64,000 nucleotides of DNA from Patiria pectinifera (taxonomy: Eukaryota; Echinodermata; Asteroidea; Valvatida; Asterinidae), in NCBI GenBank assembly GCA_029964075.1, contig CM057149.1, positions 39,990,462 through 40,054,461 of the forward strand. Reading direction: 5' to 3'. Positions 29,601 through 41,250 of the stretch are shown piece after piece (the first letter of the stretch is position 1; every line of letters starts with the position of its first letter). A model generated the notes under the pieces. The model was not told the origin of the DNA. It ran no database searches and saw only the letters and a list, made by a program, of their open reading frames with translations. Both the position numbers and the translations under genes were made by a program.

Positions 29601-32600
29601 TGTGCTATACAACTTTTGTTGGGAATTTAATACATCTTATAATTCAGCCCTATCTTACAGAGTACAGTGGCCTCTGTTGATATGGATTGCCGCCGGCAAA
29701 CCTTTAGTAAACGTTAGTTTGCCGGCATTACCTCCGGCAAAATATCCACTATCTATTATTAGGTAGGCCTACATTAATTACTAGACAATTTTCTTGACTG
29801 TCCATATCCTACAAATGTATTTTGTACACAATTGCAGAAGTGGCGTCAGGTTGCAACATTTTTTCCTGTTTTTCCCCTCAAACGTAGGATTTTAAGAGCC
29901 GGAAGGAAATAATTCCATATACGTACGCCATGACACCTGTGTACAAACTATTGAGACTATAAAGTACGAAGTGGTTAAAACCAACATTTTGCCATTCTTG
30001 AAGCTGGTAGCTCATAGCGTCCTTATTTATGTAACTGTACATTTATTTCCTTACTATTTTTTTCTAGATGGTATAATATAATCAAAAGAAAGTAAGACAC
30101 TGCCCGTTTGTCTAATTTTCAAGCCCTTACCGTCAATATTTTTTGTTTTTGATTTTGCCTTTTTTCCCCTCATTTTTCTAAAATTTTGCCTGATCACTGA
30201 TCACCTGATGAAGAATAGTATAAATAATGAATGTTTGTACCTGTAGGTGCCATGGTGTGAATATTTTCCTAAGTTAAAAGATAGAATGTTCCATTCTACG
30301 AGTTAAAGCTGAATTGAATGGAACAGTTAATCTTTGACCTGTAATCTTCCAATCAATTGACAAGGATCTACTGTGTATAATACTTTGTGATTTACATTGT
30401 GAAAATTTTGAAATGAGAGTATTGAGTGATATTTTTTTAATTTTAATTGCAGGCGTTTGGATACCATCAACCGTGCTACAAACGTTTCTGCGATATTTCT
30501 ATAATAGACCGCGCAGAACGACGTGCAAAGAAACGACAACATAGAAGTCGAGGTATTTTTTTCTTTTTTTCCTGTGGAGTCACATAATCACACAACCATA
30601 AAAAATATAAAATACCTAGAACAGGGGCTGGTTGGTGATAGAGCCTTCCTCTACACAACTGTAGTTTGAGTTAGGGTTTCATAATTGTTTAGTTAAAAAT
30701 CAAATTGCAAATACTTGCAAAGTTATACAAGCCCTACTTTAGAATTGTCATTCTGTGAGAATTTCCATTCATTGCTAATGTTTATTCCTCGAGTTCCACA
30801 TGTCCTACAATGGAGTGCAGCATATCCAAAATGTAGACTTTCTGCTTTGTGTGTACTCTTCCCAGTTAAAATCTCCCCAGATTGCAATTCATCAGGCACG
30901 CTGTATATAAATATCCCTACATTTCCCCCCCCCCCCCCATGTTCACAGATGCAGACACAGAGGAAAGAGACACAGGAGGATGCATCACTGCGCCCCCAAG
31001 GAGGAAACTTCGCTCAACATCAGGTTTCCTTCCAGGAAATCCCGAGAAACCTCACATACTGCCACGTATATGCATCATCTGCAACAAAAAGAAGAGGTGG
31101 AGTTCGAACAAGAGGACAAGAAAAACTGTGCTTGACAAACTTTCCCAATGCCAGACGCTCACTGCAGGAAAACTTCTTGAAGCAGCAAGTATAAAAGAAG
31201 ATCAGCAGCTGCTCTCACAGATTGAGGGAAAGGATCTTGTTGCAATTGAGGTGTGCTATCATCGCCTGTGCTACCAAGAGTACACAAGGTTCTTAATTTG
31301 TGTGGCCCCTGCACCACCTGATTTGATGTCTCAGAAATACAGCGATGCCTATGACCAGTTCTGTTCAAATGTTGTCAGAAAAAGGCTGATTGAGGATAAG
31401 GAAATTCTATGCCTCACTTCACTGCGACGGAAATTTGTGAAGTATGTGAAGGAATTGGAAGGTGTGGATTGTCCAAACTACCGCTCGCACAATCTGAAGA
31501 TGAGGCTGAATAACACATTTCCTCAACTTGTATTTCAACCGGGAGCTGTCAGAAGTATGAGTGACATAGTCTACTGTGAAACGCTTACCAGAGAAGAATT
31601 GGTTGAGGATGCACTGGGCTCAGAGACAGACACCTCGTCTGAGACTGAAAGTGAGGCTGACACCAGTGATGTTGAGGCAAGACCAGGTCCATCAAGCAAA
31701 CACAAGCCGTCGGACCTCCAGCAAACAAATCTGCACACCCTATTCACTGCATCTTTAGAGCTGCATAAAATCATCAAGGAACCTCCGTCTGTTAAATTAC
31801 CTTGGCCACCAACTGCAGAGGATTTGACCTTGCATCACTCAGAACAGCTGGTCCCCCATCAGCTATACAATACCATGGCGTGGCTGACAGGCTTCTCTGA
31901 CGAACCTGAAGCAACTTCCCGGGTTGAGGTAGGGCAGCAAGACCACCTGAAGCTGCTGTCAGTATGCCAGGATGTGCTGTACTTGTCAAGTAGAGGAAAG
32001 TTGGCCACACCGAAGCACACTGCATTGTCAATGGCCATTCGACACCTGTCGGGCTCTGCACAACTTCTTGGTTTGTTAAATGGGTTGGGCCACAGCACAT
32101 CCGTGACATCTGTGCTTGAGCATGACACAGCTTTGGCCAAGAGGCAGTTGATGTTGGGTGAAAATCCAGTTCCAGATGATGTCAGAGTAGGGGCATTTAC
32201 TACCTTGGTGTGGGATAACATTGATTTTGGGGAGGAAACCCTGTCTGGTAAGGGTAAAACCCATAGCACATCTGGAATCATTGTTCAACCGGGTGTTTAT
32301 TTGCCATCACATCCCCCATTTTCATCGGGTAGTCGTGCACCACAAACCAAAACCAGAGAAAGGACACTCCAGACAGCGCCATCCCATATTGCGTCTTATT
32401 TTGGTGGAAAGCAACAGGGCCCACAACCATTTGCCACAGAAATTCAAATTGAGGAGAGTGAATTCACCACGTTTCAGAAACATGCAAGCAGATTAGATCA
32501 CATCTTCTTCATGTTACGGTGCAGCAATGAAGGTCCGACTATTCATGGATGGACAAATGGATGGACAGGATTCAATACTGTACTTCAAGGCGCCATGAAT

Positions 32601-35600
32601 CCACCAAAGGCATTGGTCCGGTACCTGCCTCTGATTGATGCAAGTCCTACCGACCATGACACTGTCTACACCATACTCCTCAGAAGTTTAGAGTACGCAG
32701 ATAATTTAGACTTGAATGAGGTTGTCGTAGTGTTCGATCAAGCCATCTGTGCAAAGGCGCAGCAGATCAAGTGGCAAGACGAAATCTTCACTAACAGGTT
32801 GGTTGTCCGACTGGGTGTATTCCACACCTGCCTGTCCTTTCTGAGCTGTCTTGGTAAAAGATTTGGAGATGGCGGTTTGAGAGATGTGATGATTGAATCA
32901 GGTTTGATTGCGGAGGGTGCCATAAATGGAGTTATGAGTGGTCACCTTTATAACAGGGCAATGAGAGCTCACAAGGTAGTGTGTGAAGCCCTGCATCGGC
33001 TGATGTTTGATGCTTACCTTGGTACCCTGCAAGATGAGGAACTAGAGTCAGCACATCATCTTCATGAAATGCGTCAGTCATATGTCTTCTTTGGTTCAGA
33101 TTTTGCTGATCAGTTGAGCAGTGAAGAGAATGGTGAGTTAATTCAACTTGAAGAGTCATACAAGAGGTACATTGAAGAGGCCTGCAAACACAGCAAAACG
33201 TTTGCTTTCTGGATGTCCTATATGTCTATGGTGCAATTGTTGTTGATGCTGATAAGAGCCAGCAGAGAAGGCGACTGGCAGTTACACCTTTCCAGTATTA
33301 GGAGTATGCTGCCTTGGTATTTTGCCTACGACAGAGTGAACTACTCCAGGTATGGGGCAGTGTACTGGCTCGAAATGTGTGCCTTGCCGACGACACATCC
33401 TCACCTCCACAATGGAATGATGATGGGACACTTTGCAGTTCAGATGCAAGATGAATATGGGTTTTCTCAGATTCCCTGCGATCAACTAATAGAGGAGACT
33501 TGCAACAGGGACTCCAAGTCCAAAGGAGGACTGACCGGGTTCACCAGAAAGAAGGGGGCAGTTCAGCGATGGCACTTGACTCAGCATCAGCGTTCGGGTA
33601 TAACTCACAAATGTCGGGAAATGGCTGGGAAAATACCTGGTAGAGGAAGAATGCGCAAGGATCTTGATGTGACGTGCAATCAACAAGATGAGAAGGCTAC
33701 ACAGGGGGTCATGGAGACCATCTCAAACATGGTGAATCCTTTTGAATGTGAAGGCAGCGACTTGATTCATATCTCATCTGGTGTTGTGGCAAGTGATAAA
33801 GTGTGTGAGGACTTGATGAAAGCCAAGGGCCTTGGAGAGGACAAATGTGTACAGTTCATCAAAGAGCGGTTGCAGAGTGACCAAGTGGGGTTCTTTGACG
33901 CATTGAAGAAGAACAAGTTGCTAACATTCTCAAATCAGGGCAAAGAAGTGACCCGGCGAGTCAATAACAAACAGGTGGTATTGAAGGCGAACCGTGATCT
34001 CTTTGCTCGTCTGCTAGTAATAAGCCAAGTAAGGAATGCCGATATGAGAGAGGTGTTGTCTTAGATATGAGAGAGGTGTTGTCTTACAGTCTTGGGCCTG
34101 TACCTCTTCCTATAGCTACAGAGAGTGGCCATCTGTACAAGAACTCCAAGTCTGACCTGATGCACTATGTTGAGGAATTGGCTGGTGTTGCACCGGTAAG
34201 CCCAATTCCATTGGAATCCATCTGGGTAGTGGATGGCATGGCAATGCTGCAAACACTTCGGCCGCGTGAACGACCCAAAAGCTGGGGTTTGTTGGCAGAA
34301 AGCCTTTTGGCGAAGCTGGTTAGTTTGTCATCACAAATTGGTTCGAAAGAAATTCATTTTGTCACTGACCAGTATCCAGTAACAAGCATCAAGAATGCTG
34401 AGAGAAACCGAAGAGCTGGGAGCGGAACACAGGTGATCAAAATATCCAATGCTGGACAACCAGTACCTGTTCAGTGGAAGAAATTCCTTGGAGTCGGTCG
34501 CAACAAAGAAAACTTGGTTGACTTCATGTTCCATAAGTAAAAAAAAAAGTACCATCAGCCATCTTAAAGGATGTCAAGGTGTACTTGGCCCATGGACAAG
34601 AATGTCATGTGTTGCATAATGTCAATGGCAAGGTCCAAAGTGAAAATGTACCAGAGTTAGTGTAGTCATGAAGAGGCAGACACCCGGATGTTTCTGCACT
34701 GTGCTTTCATCTCCTCTCAGGCCTCACCCAACAGCCCTAGGAAGAACATCATCATCAAAAGTCCCGACACTGATGTTTTCATCGTGGCTCTGCATCACAG
34801 CAGTTCTATACAGTCACCCTTACTTTTTCACACTGGCAGGGGAAAGAATTTGCGCACAGTCAACATCTCACAAGTGAGCCATGTTCTGGAAGCAGAGACA
34901 ACACAAAAACTGATCGGTCTGCACTGCTTGACTGGCTTGACTGCGACTCCACAAGTGGATTCCGGGGAAAAGGAAAGACAACGCCAGCTAAATTGGTATT
35001 AAAGGTATAAATATATGTATACAACATTTGCTTTGCAAAAGTTTTCATGTTAAAAGCTTTGTGTTAATAGATAATGGACAGACCTTGACACAACTGTTTT
35101 GTATATACCTACTGGTTCCTTGAACCTACTTCAGATCAAACAAAACATTTTAAAGACAGTGGGAAATTGTCGAGTCAGGGAACCAGACAAGCCGGCTTCC
35201 AACTGTTCTCAGACGTCTAACTAAACTGCCAACAATATTGAGAACTAACTTAATTTTGTAAATTGAGGGCAGTAATAAATTTTAAAACAGTCAAGCTTTA
35301 TTTTTCATTTATGGTGGCTCACAATCATGATATTATTTTCATGGGATGATTGAGACTATTATTCACTCAGTCAAATACAGTTTTTCAATTGCTTTTTTTT
35401 AATAGAAAATGTTGTCTATTTTCTTTTCAAGGAGGTTAACGCCTACCCTGTCTTCAAAGCAATTGGTGACGACTTAACTGTGAGGCCCGATGTCATCTCA
35501 GGAGCTGAAGAGTTTGTCTGCCATCTGTACAGAGAGCTTGATTGTGCCAATGTGAACATTGCCAGGTATGTGTTTAACATGCATTGGTTTTGCCAAATTC

Positions 35601-38600
35601 AACCACACAGAAAGAAGTACAACCTTCTTGTTGAAAGACCATAACCAAATGCTGCATGTCAGTTCAGAGTAGTGTGTGTGGATAAAGAGTGCTTTATATT
35701 CATATTTTGTTTTACTTCAACTTGAGAACAGTTTTCCTTCACTAAATTAAGTCACAGACCAATGAACTGCTCCACAAATATATTCAAAAATAAATAATTC
35801 GGTCATCAAAACGTTTTTTCAAAAAGTAAAAAGTTAAAACATGCAGTGCCTGTTGCACATTAAGAAAATGCAATTTGCAATTAAAAATACTGTCATTTAA
35901 GAAAGATATTTTTCTCGTAATTTGACAACTTGCAGATACAACATGTTCCAGATGGGCATTGTGATGGAGACGTCGATGCCGCCAAATAAGGATGCCTTGC
36001 ACCTGCATGTAAAGAGGGCCAATTACCAGGCAGCCATTTACAAGCAGGCCCTGGATGCACGTCCTGAAGTGCCGTCTCCACACGGAAGAGGGTGGAAGGT
36101 CATCGGCGATGACATCGGTATCCACTGGATGGATCGTCCCCCTGCCCCAGACAGTGTCATGGAATTTGCCCACTGTTCTTGTAAAAAAAGTAAATGTACA
36201 AAAGGCAAGTGTAGTTGTCTCGAAAAAAAACCTGCCATGCACAGACTTGTGCAAGTGCACAAACTGTGAAAATATTCCAGGTGAAGAGCAGCACACTTCA
36301 CCCGAAAGTGATGATTCAGATATTGAGGATTAAATTAACCATCATGAACATGTTTGGCTATATAATATGGAATAAGATTGTCACTTCAGAAGCGTTAAAT
36401 CACACAGTCTGCTTCCCATCCCACTTAAATATTTCCAAATATGAATCAATAGGACTAGTTTTTAAATAACTTACATTGTTATAGGGACGTTCTCACCTGA
36501 ATAAAAAAAAAATTGTCTTACGGTTGAAATGACACCGTTGATTTTGTGGCGGACGTTTTCCAGTTGCAGGTTCAGCAAGGGGATGGGAAATAATTTTACC
36601 GTGTTTTCTTTTGTGACAATCTTTTTGTGTGTGGTAATTTGAAAGGGCTTAAAACAGGTTATTCCTCTTCGGTAATGTTCATGCTTACAGTCGTATTTGT
36701 TGTTGATCAAATAGACTCTATCAAGACATCCTTGAGAGCTTTTTGTTACTGTAATTCCTTTTTTGTTGGGGGGGGGGGGGGGCGGGTGTGTGCAGAAGAT
36801 GTCGTTTACTAAGCATTGTCCTCCAAGCTGCTATGCAAAAGGCCCATTCTCTAGGTTAATGCCTTTGTGCAGAGAGAATTGTTTCATATTTTATACTAGA
36901 TATACATCTAGTACATGTATTCACCAATCCTCTTATACATTGAACCATGTTCTCAACTGCAGTTCTGGTTAATGCCTTTGTGCAGAGAGAATTGTTTCAT
37001 ATTTTATACTAGATATACATCTAGTACATGTATTCACCAATCCTCTTATACATTGAACCATGTTCTCAACTGCAGTTCTGGTTTTTTTATGAAATGATTT
37101 GAAATTTAGACAACGGAACTCACTGTAGATAACGGTTGTTTAGTTTCCAGATGCCAGTGGATTCGCCATTGAAAGATTCAAGTTCACCATTTTTGCAATG
37201 ACTAACCTTTATTGAGATACGAAGTTCTGGTCTTACCTTGACTGGTTTTTGGTCTTACCTTCATGGAAGGACACAGGTAACTAAAATTAAGAATTTCCTA
37301 TCGAACAAATCCGATTCTTTCAATTTTGGAGGCCCACTATCTTGGGCCCACTATTATTTTCTATATTTATTAATGATATAAGGTCAGTGACTGAGCATAC
37401 TAAAATTGTCCTTTGTGCTGGTGACACTTCTATTTTTTACTCAAATAAAGATATTCATCAGATCAACTTGTATCAACTTATATCTTATAATAATGACTTA
37501 GTGTTAAGTCATAATTATGATATATATCTCATAATTATGACTTATATCTCATAATTATGACTTATTATTAAGTCATATTTATGACATATCTTATAATAAT
37601 AACTTATTATTACGTCATGACTTATATCTTATAATTACGACTTAGGGCCAATTCCACGGTAACGGAAGGACGTTTTCACTCATTAAACAAAATTTCAAAT
37701 GTGTGTATCACAGACACTGTTAATAGTTACAGCAAACAAATGTCACAATTGTATTGCTATAATGCTACCTTCAATTTCCACACTTTTGGGGGGCATGAAT
37801 ACCTCTCGTTTATGAATTATGAATATTAATGAGGTCGGTAACGGAAGGACGGTAAAACGGACAAGGGTTTTCCAACTTACTCGCGTTTTGCGTAAACTCT
37901 GTGAATTTTATGGGGCAATTATATTTTAAAGGTAGGAAATGGAATCCCTGAAGCTTTATCTATACTTTACCACCTTTCATTTGACTTTAAGTGTTTCGGT
38001 AATATAAATACAACGTTTTAAGTGGATTATAATTTGGTAACGGAAGGACGGTAACGGAAGGACAAAAGGTTTACTCAATTATAGCATGAACAAAATGTGA
38101 ATTTACACTAATTATACAAGTGAAACAAATTGCTGAAATGTGTAACTGAATGTGAAATCAACAATATGCAGACCTGGCATAAATAATTATACCCAAAAAA
38201 CTATTGAGATAAAGATAGAAGCCTGCTAATTAATGATAACAAAAGAAAAATGAAAACAACCAAAAACACGTCATTCACGAACACAAGACAACTACAGAAA
38301 TGAACTTCAAATCCATCACCTCAATCCTTAAAAGTTTAAATACACAGTATTTGAGCACTTGAGCATATTGGTTACATGTTCACCAACAACTTTTAATAAT
38401 AATACGGGTAGGTTCAGTGGTTTACCTAAAGAGGGGGGGGGACCGGGACCAGCCTACATGTACAAGGTAAAAACATCTACCGGTAGAACTGATGGCTTCA
38501 GAATCATTATGCTTTTAGGTGTTGCTTTTAATTGAACTCTAAATTCAATGTTTGAAATCAAATTACAATGATTTAGAGTAGTAACAATTAACTTATAAAC

Positions 38601-39692
38601 ATCCAAACTGAAATTGTTAACTTGGGCATAATTTGTCAAAGATTGCACCTCACATGTCTTACACATGTAAATTGAATGAAAGTGCCCCAAAGTACCGGTA
38701 CTTTCTGCCATCTCATTTTTGACTTAATTTGCTTCTGGAATGGCCTCACAGAATTCGTATCTTTCTCTATTGTCCATGAATGCTGATGGCAGCAACTTTA
38801 TGATTTGATTTTCTGCAACAACTCCATACATGTACAAGTACTGGTACATCGGCATATATGTACATATGTACCGGTACATGTACATGTACATTGTACAATG
38901 TACATGTTGTACATGCCTGTGCCATCCTTTGTAATAAACACCTTGCCCTGCTTATCCCGCTTGTGTGAAGGTGGGTCACATGAATGTCCTTTCAATGCTC
39001 ATTATACATGCATGTATTTGCAGTGATTTTCATTTTTCAAACATGAGCACAAATGTCGTAACATTTGATAAAAATACGATTTGTCCTTCCGTTACCGTTG
39101 AAGCATTGGATGCATTCGTTCACAAGACGTCAATATCACCCGCATTACTCATTAGATGTCTTCATTAATTCTATGTAGGTATTCATCAATCTAGAGGATG
39201 CATTCGGTAAGAAGGAACTGGTGCGACGGGACGACGAAATCGAACGTGTTCGAAGGTAATTGTGGGTTTTTCTTGTTTTGGGTTTGTGGGTATTGTCTTT
39301 CTTGTAAAACATGGTGCTGTTATGTACCATATTACATTCACCTCCTTGCTGTTATACATTTACTTCATGTCATATTCAAAGAATGTCAGTTTCAAGAACT
39401 TTGAGTCATTCTATGCCCACATCTCTTCTATGTCCTTCATCCTCACAGATGCCACCGTAACGACTTGGAAAACATACCATCCTTTCTGGTCTTGGGTCTG
39501 CTGTATGTTCTGACCGGCCCTAGTGTCTTCGCAGCGACTTGGCATTTCCGTGCGTTCGTGGCGTCCCGTTTCTTCCACACCGTTGCCTACCTGACTCCCC
39601 TCCCCCAGCCCGCGCGATTCTTGTCGTACATGATCGGTCTCGTCACTAACATCTCGATGGCGGTGCAGGTGCTCATGAACGGCCAGCTGTAG
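26602..39692 (+). CDS. MGST1-like: Microsomal glutathione S-transferase 1-like, copy B (3 exons)
   Basis: Exons are 26602-26736 (45 codons, GTCAGT donor), 39179-39255 (77 nt, GTAATT donor) and 39449-39692, giving 151 aa. The phases (0 and 2) match copy A. The protein differs from copy A at only a few sites: one extra Val in the N-terminus, Ala for Val in helix 1, Phe for Asn in LEDAxGKKELVRRDD, Glu for Asp in the following loop, and FLSYMIGLV for AFSYMIGVV. All MAPEG landmarks are present (RCHRNDLENI, LTGPS, YLTPLPQPAR). Intron 1 is 12.4 kb and carries at least five mobile insertions including a 7.6 kb mobile gene, so expression may depend on efficient long-intron splicing. Confidence 0.85.
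27098..27694. mobile_element. Inverted-repeat element with GCGACTCCGCGCCTCCGCC repeats
   Basis: The ends are CAACTATAGAATGCAGGGCC and its complement (27675-27694). The GC-rich interior repeats ACTCCGCGCCTCCGCCACTC and TCGGCGCGAGTTT-like words, giving spurious long ORFs in several frames. The sequence outside continues the MGST1 intron, as in copy A. Confidence 0.65.
27727..28370. mobile_element. Inverted-repeat element with ~190-bp internal tandem units
   Basis: TTGCAGAATACCCCGCCACT at the left is repeated inverted at 28346-28368. Inside, a unit containing GGAACTCCCATTC, TGTGTTGCTTCGTTCTCAA and CCGTAGCCTCGTAGCCGCCA occurs about three times (27860-28290). No coding potential. Confidence 0.65.
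28600..28728 (+). promoter_or_regulatory. CpG-rich promoter of the mobile gene: CCAAT, NRF1-type, YY1-type sites
   Basis: ACCAATCAGC (CCAAT box, about 28627) is followed by the palindrome TGCGCATGCGC (about 28695-28706; NRF1 consensus) and by CAAGATGGCGG spanning the ATG (YY1-type). This is the arrangement of animal housekeeping promoters and is unusual beside a transposon-like gene. It is a motif reading only. Confidence 0.5.
29258..29750. mobile_element. MITE with AGTGGATATTTTGCCGGAG ends
   Basis: AGTGGATATTTTGCCGGAG (left) and its near-complement CTCCGGCAAAATATCCACT (right) are terminal inverted repeats. Just inside each is a hairpin built on CCGGCAAAC.TTTAGTAAACG, TTAGTTTGCCGG. It lies in intron 1 of the mobile gene and encloses a tRNA-like segment. 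Confidence 0.7.
29512..29612 (-). repeat. tRNA-derived SINE head or tRNA pseudogene
   Basis: The reverse strand has an A-box-like TTAGGTATAGTGGTTAAGCA and a perfect B-box GGGTTCGATTCC in GACCCGGGTTCGATTCCGAT. The acceptor stem is not convincingly paired, so a SINE head is more likely than a working tRNA. Confidence 0.55.
34041..34086 (+). repeat. Exact 23-bp tandem duplication breaking the mobile gene
   Basis: GATATGAGAGAGGTGTTGTC plus TTA occurs twice in perfect tandem. The second copy introduces TAG at the junction and shifts the frame by two, ending the 1,060-codon frame. The coding sequence continues immediately after. Confidence 0.9.
36854..37085 (+). repeat. Tandem duplication, period 113 bp
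   Basis: GGTTAATGCCTTTGTGCAGA starts at 36854 and again at 36967. The two units are identical by eye through CTCAACTGCAGTTCTGGTT, so the duplication is recent. Confidence 0.9.
37200..37460 (+). pseudogene. LINE reverse transcriptase fragment
   Basis: GPLLFSIFINDIRSVTEHTK followed by LCAGDTSIFYS is the LGPLLF..YINDL...FADDT box of non-LTR reverse transcriptases, with the catalytic FADD replaced by CAGD. Upstream codons are scrambled. It is a short dead relic, distinct from the 18-kb LINE. Confidence 0.7.
37480..37645. repeat. Palindromic A/T satellite (CATAATTATGACTTAT)
   Basis: CATAATTATGACTTATATCT-type units recur about seven times; each contains the self-complementary CATAATTATG, so the tract can fold. 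Confidence 0.7.
37656..39098. mobile_element. Inverted-repeat element bounded by ACGGTAACGGAAGGAC
   Basis: ACGGTAACGGAAGGAC at the left is matched inverted at 39083-39098. Extra direct copies of GGTAACGGAAGGAC sit at about 37840, 38036 and 38050 as a subterminal array. It contains palindromic GTACATGTAC-rich DNA at 38821-38930. No coding sequence. It ends 80 bp before MGST1 copy B exon 2. Confidence 0.65.
38821..38930. repeat. GTACATGTAC palindromic microsatellite
   Basis: A run of overlapping GTACATGTAC, GTACCGGTAC and TTGTACAATGTAC palindromes, strongly self-complementary. Confidence 0.75.
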
Positions 39693-39799
39693 ACAGCATC
39701 TGTCAGAACATTAGAAAGATAATGGAAACAGTTTACAAACTTTATTTTATTGCAAGTACTAACAGATTTGCCAATCAATCACAAATTGATCACAATTCA

Positions 39800-39985
39800 C
39801 TCACAAGTTAGTCAAAATGTATAATACAGGTCAATCACAAGTCAGTCCCATATCAATCAAAACTCATACACAAGTCAAATCACTGTTTAATCGCAAGTCT
39901 AAATCACAAGTCAATCATAAGTCAATCACAAGTCAATCACAAGTCAATCACAAGTCATTCACAAGTCAATCACAAGTCGGTATTG
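39800..39985. repeat. Tandem AATCACAAGTC array after MGST1 copy B
   Basis: Same unit and position as after copy A, with a different number of repeats and one internal deletion. Confidence 0.75.
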
Positions 39986-40155
39986 CTTTGTCATTGTTCA
40001 TGTCCTGTTACTTTGGAACTGACTTTCGTTTCGACTTGTGATACATGAAACTCTTCAGCCTAGATATCCCCTTGCGTACTTTAAAGTACATCCTATTTTA
40101 AAAATCGTCTGAATTGTGCGATGTGTTGTATAGCCATCAATGATCCTGATGAATA

Positions 40156-40426
40156 TGGAGTGTGATGGCCTAGCGGTTAAGAACACCGGACTCACGTTCT
40201 GGTGTTTCAGAGGCAACAGAGACATGGTTTCGAGCCCGCCGGTGGACACTTGTTCTCTTAAGCAATGCACTTAACCATTATTGCTTCGTCCTTCGGATGG
40301 GACGTTAAGCCGTAGGTCCTGTGTGTTGTATAAATGCACGTAAAAGAACCCAGTAAACACTTATCGCTAAGAGAAGGGGTTTGCCCCGGTGTTTCTGGCC
40401 TCCTGTATAAACTCCCACGTGGAGTA
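40156..40426 (+). mobile_element. tRNA-derived SINE (split; remainder at 44100-44122)
   Basis: A-box TGGCCTAGCGGTTAAGA and B-box GGTTTCGAGCC mark a tRNA-like head. A conserved body follows with GCACTTAACCATTATTGCTTC and TTCGGATGGGACGTTAAGCC. The SINE is flanked by GAATA (40151-40155 and 44123-44127), and copy A of the locus (20857) shows the uninserted sequence. A large element has since inserted into its 3' part. Confidence 0.75.
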
Positions 40427-41160
40427 TTTAGGGTAGCAGACCAGTAAATAAACTTCCATAGACCCCAATGGTAAATGCTCCCACTTCAGAAATTCGGGGA
40501 AAATACTCACAACTCTCCAAGGTGTTCGAGACACACATCAAATTAAAGCTTATTTTATCACCTTTCATTTTCTTTTCAATTTTCGGGGGGTCAACTGATG
40601 ACTTTTAGGAGAAATTTCCATCCGAAGATGATCACCCCTAAAAATAGTCCTGAAGCCCATCGCCATTTTGAAAAACGATGGCTACACTCCATTGCAAAAT
40701 AGAGCGCTTTTAGGGTCCAAATTACATCCAAATTACACACAACTGCAAGCTCCCAGTCCTGTGCACGGCTTCCACCCATATTTTTTACAAACCCTCAAGT
40801 TCATGGCCCACAATACTCTCAAATACTGAAGATTTTGAGGGCATGCAAATCGTGATTTGGCTGGCGTAGGCAATTTGGGGCCTATTTACTGGTCTGCAAC
40901 CTTTAAAGAAGCAAAAATTTACATTTTATCCCCAGACTGCATTTAAGGCAAGAAGAAGTATCCATAAATCATATTTCATTAAAAAATTGAATGGAAAAGT
41001 ACTCTGCGGATAATTACAGGCATGAATATGAAGACTGTCTTTAACACATTATAGCTTGTCTGCCATATGTGCATTGCAGATTGGTGATGCCCTTTTCCCA
41101 CTGAAGCTGATGAATAACAACCCCTCTTGCATTGGAAATATGTTTCTTGGTTGACAATTA

Positions 41161-41250
41161 GGGTTAGAAATTACCAGTTAGGGTTAGGATTAGGGTTAGG
41201 GTTAGGGTTCGTTAGGGTTAGGGTGAGGGTTAGGGTTGGGGGAGGGAGGG
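41161..41250 (+). repeat. Interstitial telomere-type (TTAGGG) tract
   Basis: About ten TTAGGG or one-off variants (TTAGGA, GTGAGGGTTAGGG) lie in tandem inside the mobile element. This is consistent with the animal telomere repeat. It is internal, not a chromosome end. Confidence 0.85.

Larger units (their letters stand above)
28729..36333 (+). pseudogene. Decayed five-exon mobile-element gene with PIN-like and CXC-type regions
   Basis: Exons inferred from splice sites: 28729-28982, 30453-30552, 30949-35004, 35432-35565, 35936-36333. Exon 2 encodes FGYHQPCYKRFC (Cys/His ligand cluster). Exon 3 gives more than 1,000 open codons with CIICNKKKRW, LSMAIRHLSGSAQLLGLLNG, WDNIDFGEETLSGKGKTHST and a NAERNRRAGSGTQVIKI to RNKENLVDF stretch. 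It then gives SHEEADTRMFLH and KSPDTDVFIVALHH, reminiscent of PIN/XPG-like nucleases. Exon 5 ends in a CXC-type Cys cluster (CSCKKSKCTKGKCSC). From memory, this is a multicopy uncharacterised family of aquatic invertebrates. Breaks: exon 1 before 28944, a 23-bp duplication at 34041, poly-A at 34541, near 34665, near 34930, and poly-A at 36225. Confidence 0.65.

Noticed and set aside
30715-31194. 159-codon ORF overlapping exon 3 of the mobile gene
   Set aside because: Out-of-frame shadow; the exon frame carries the family motifs.
40156-40260. Functional tRNA gene
   Set aside because: A- and B-boxes are present but there is no acceptor-stem pairing, and a SINE body with target duplication follows.
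41161-41250. TTAGGG tract as a chromosome end
   Set aside because: Short, degenerate and flanked by unique mobile-element sequence on both sides.
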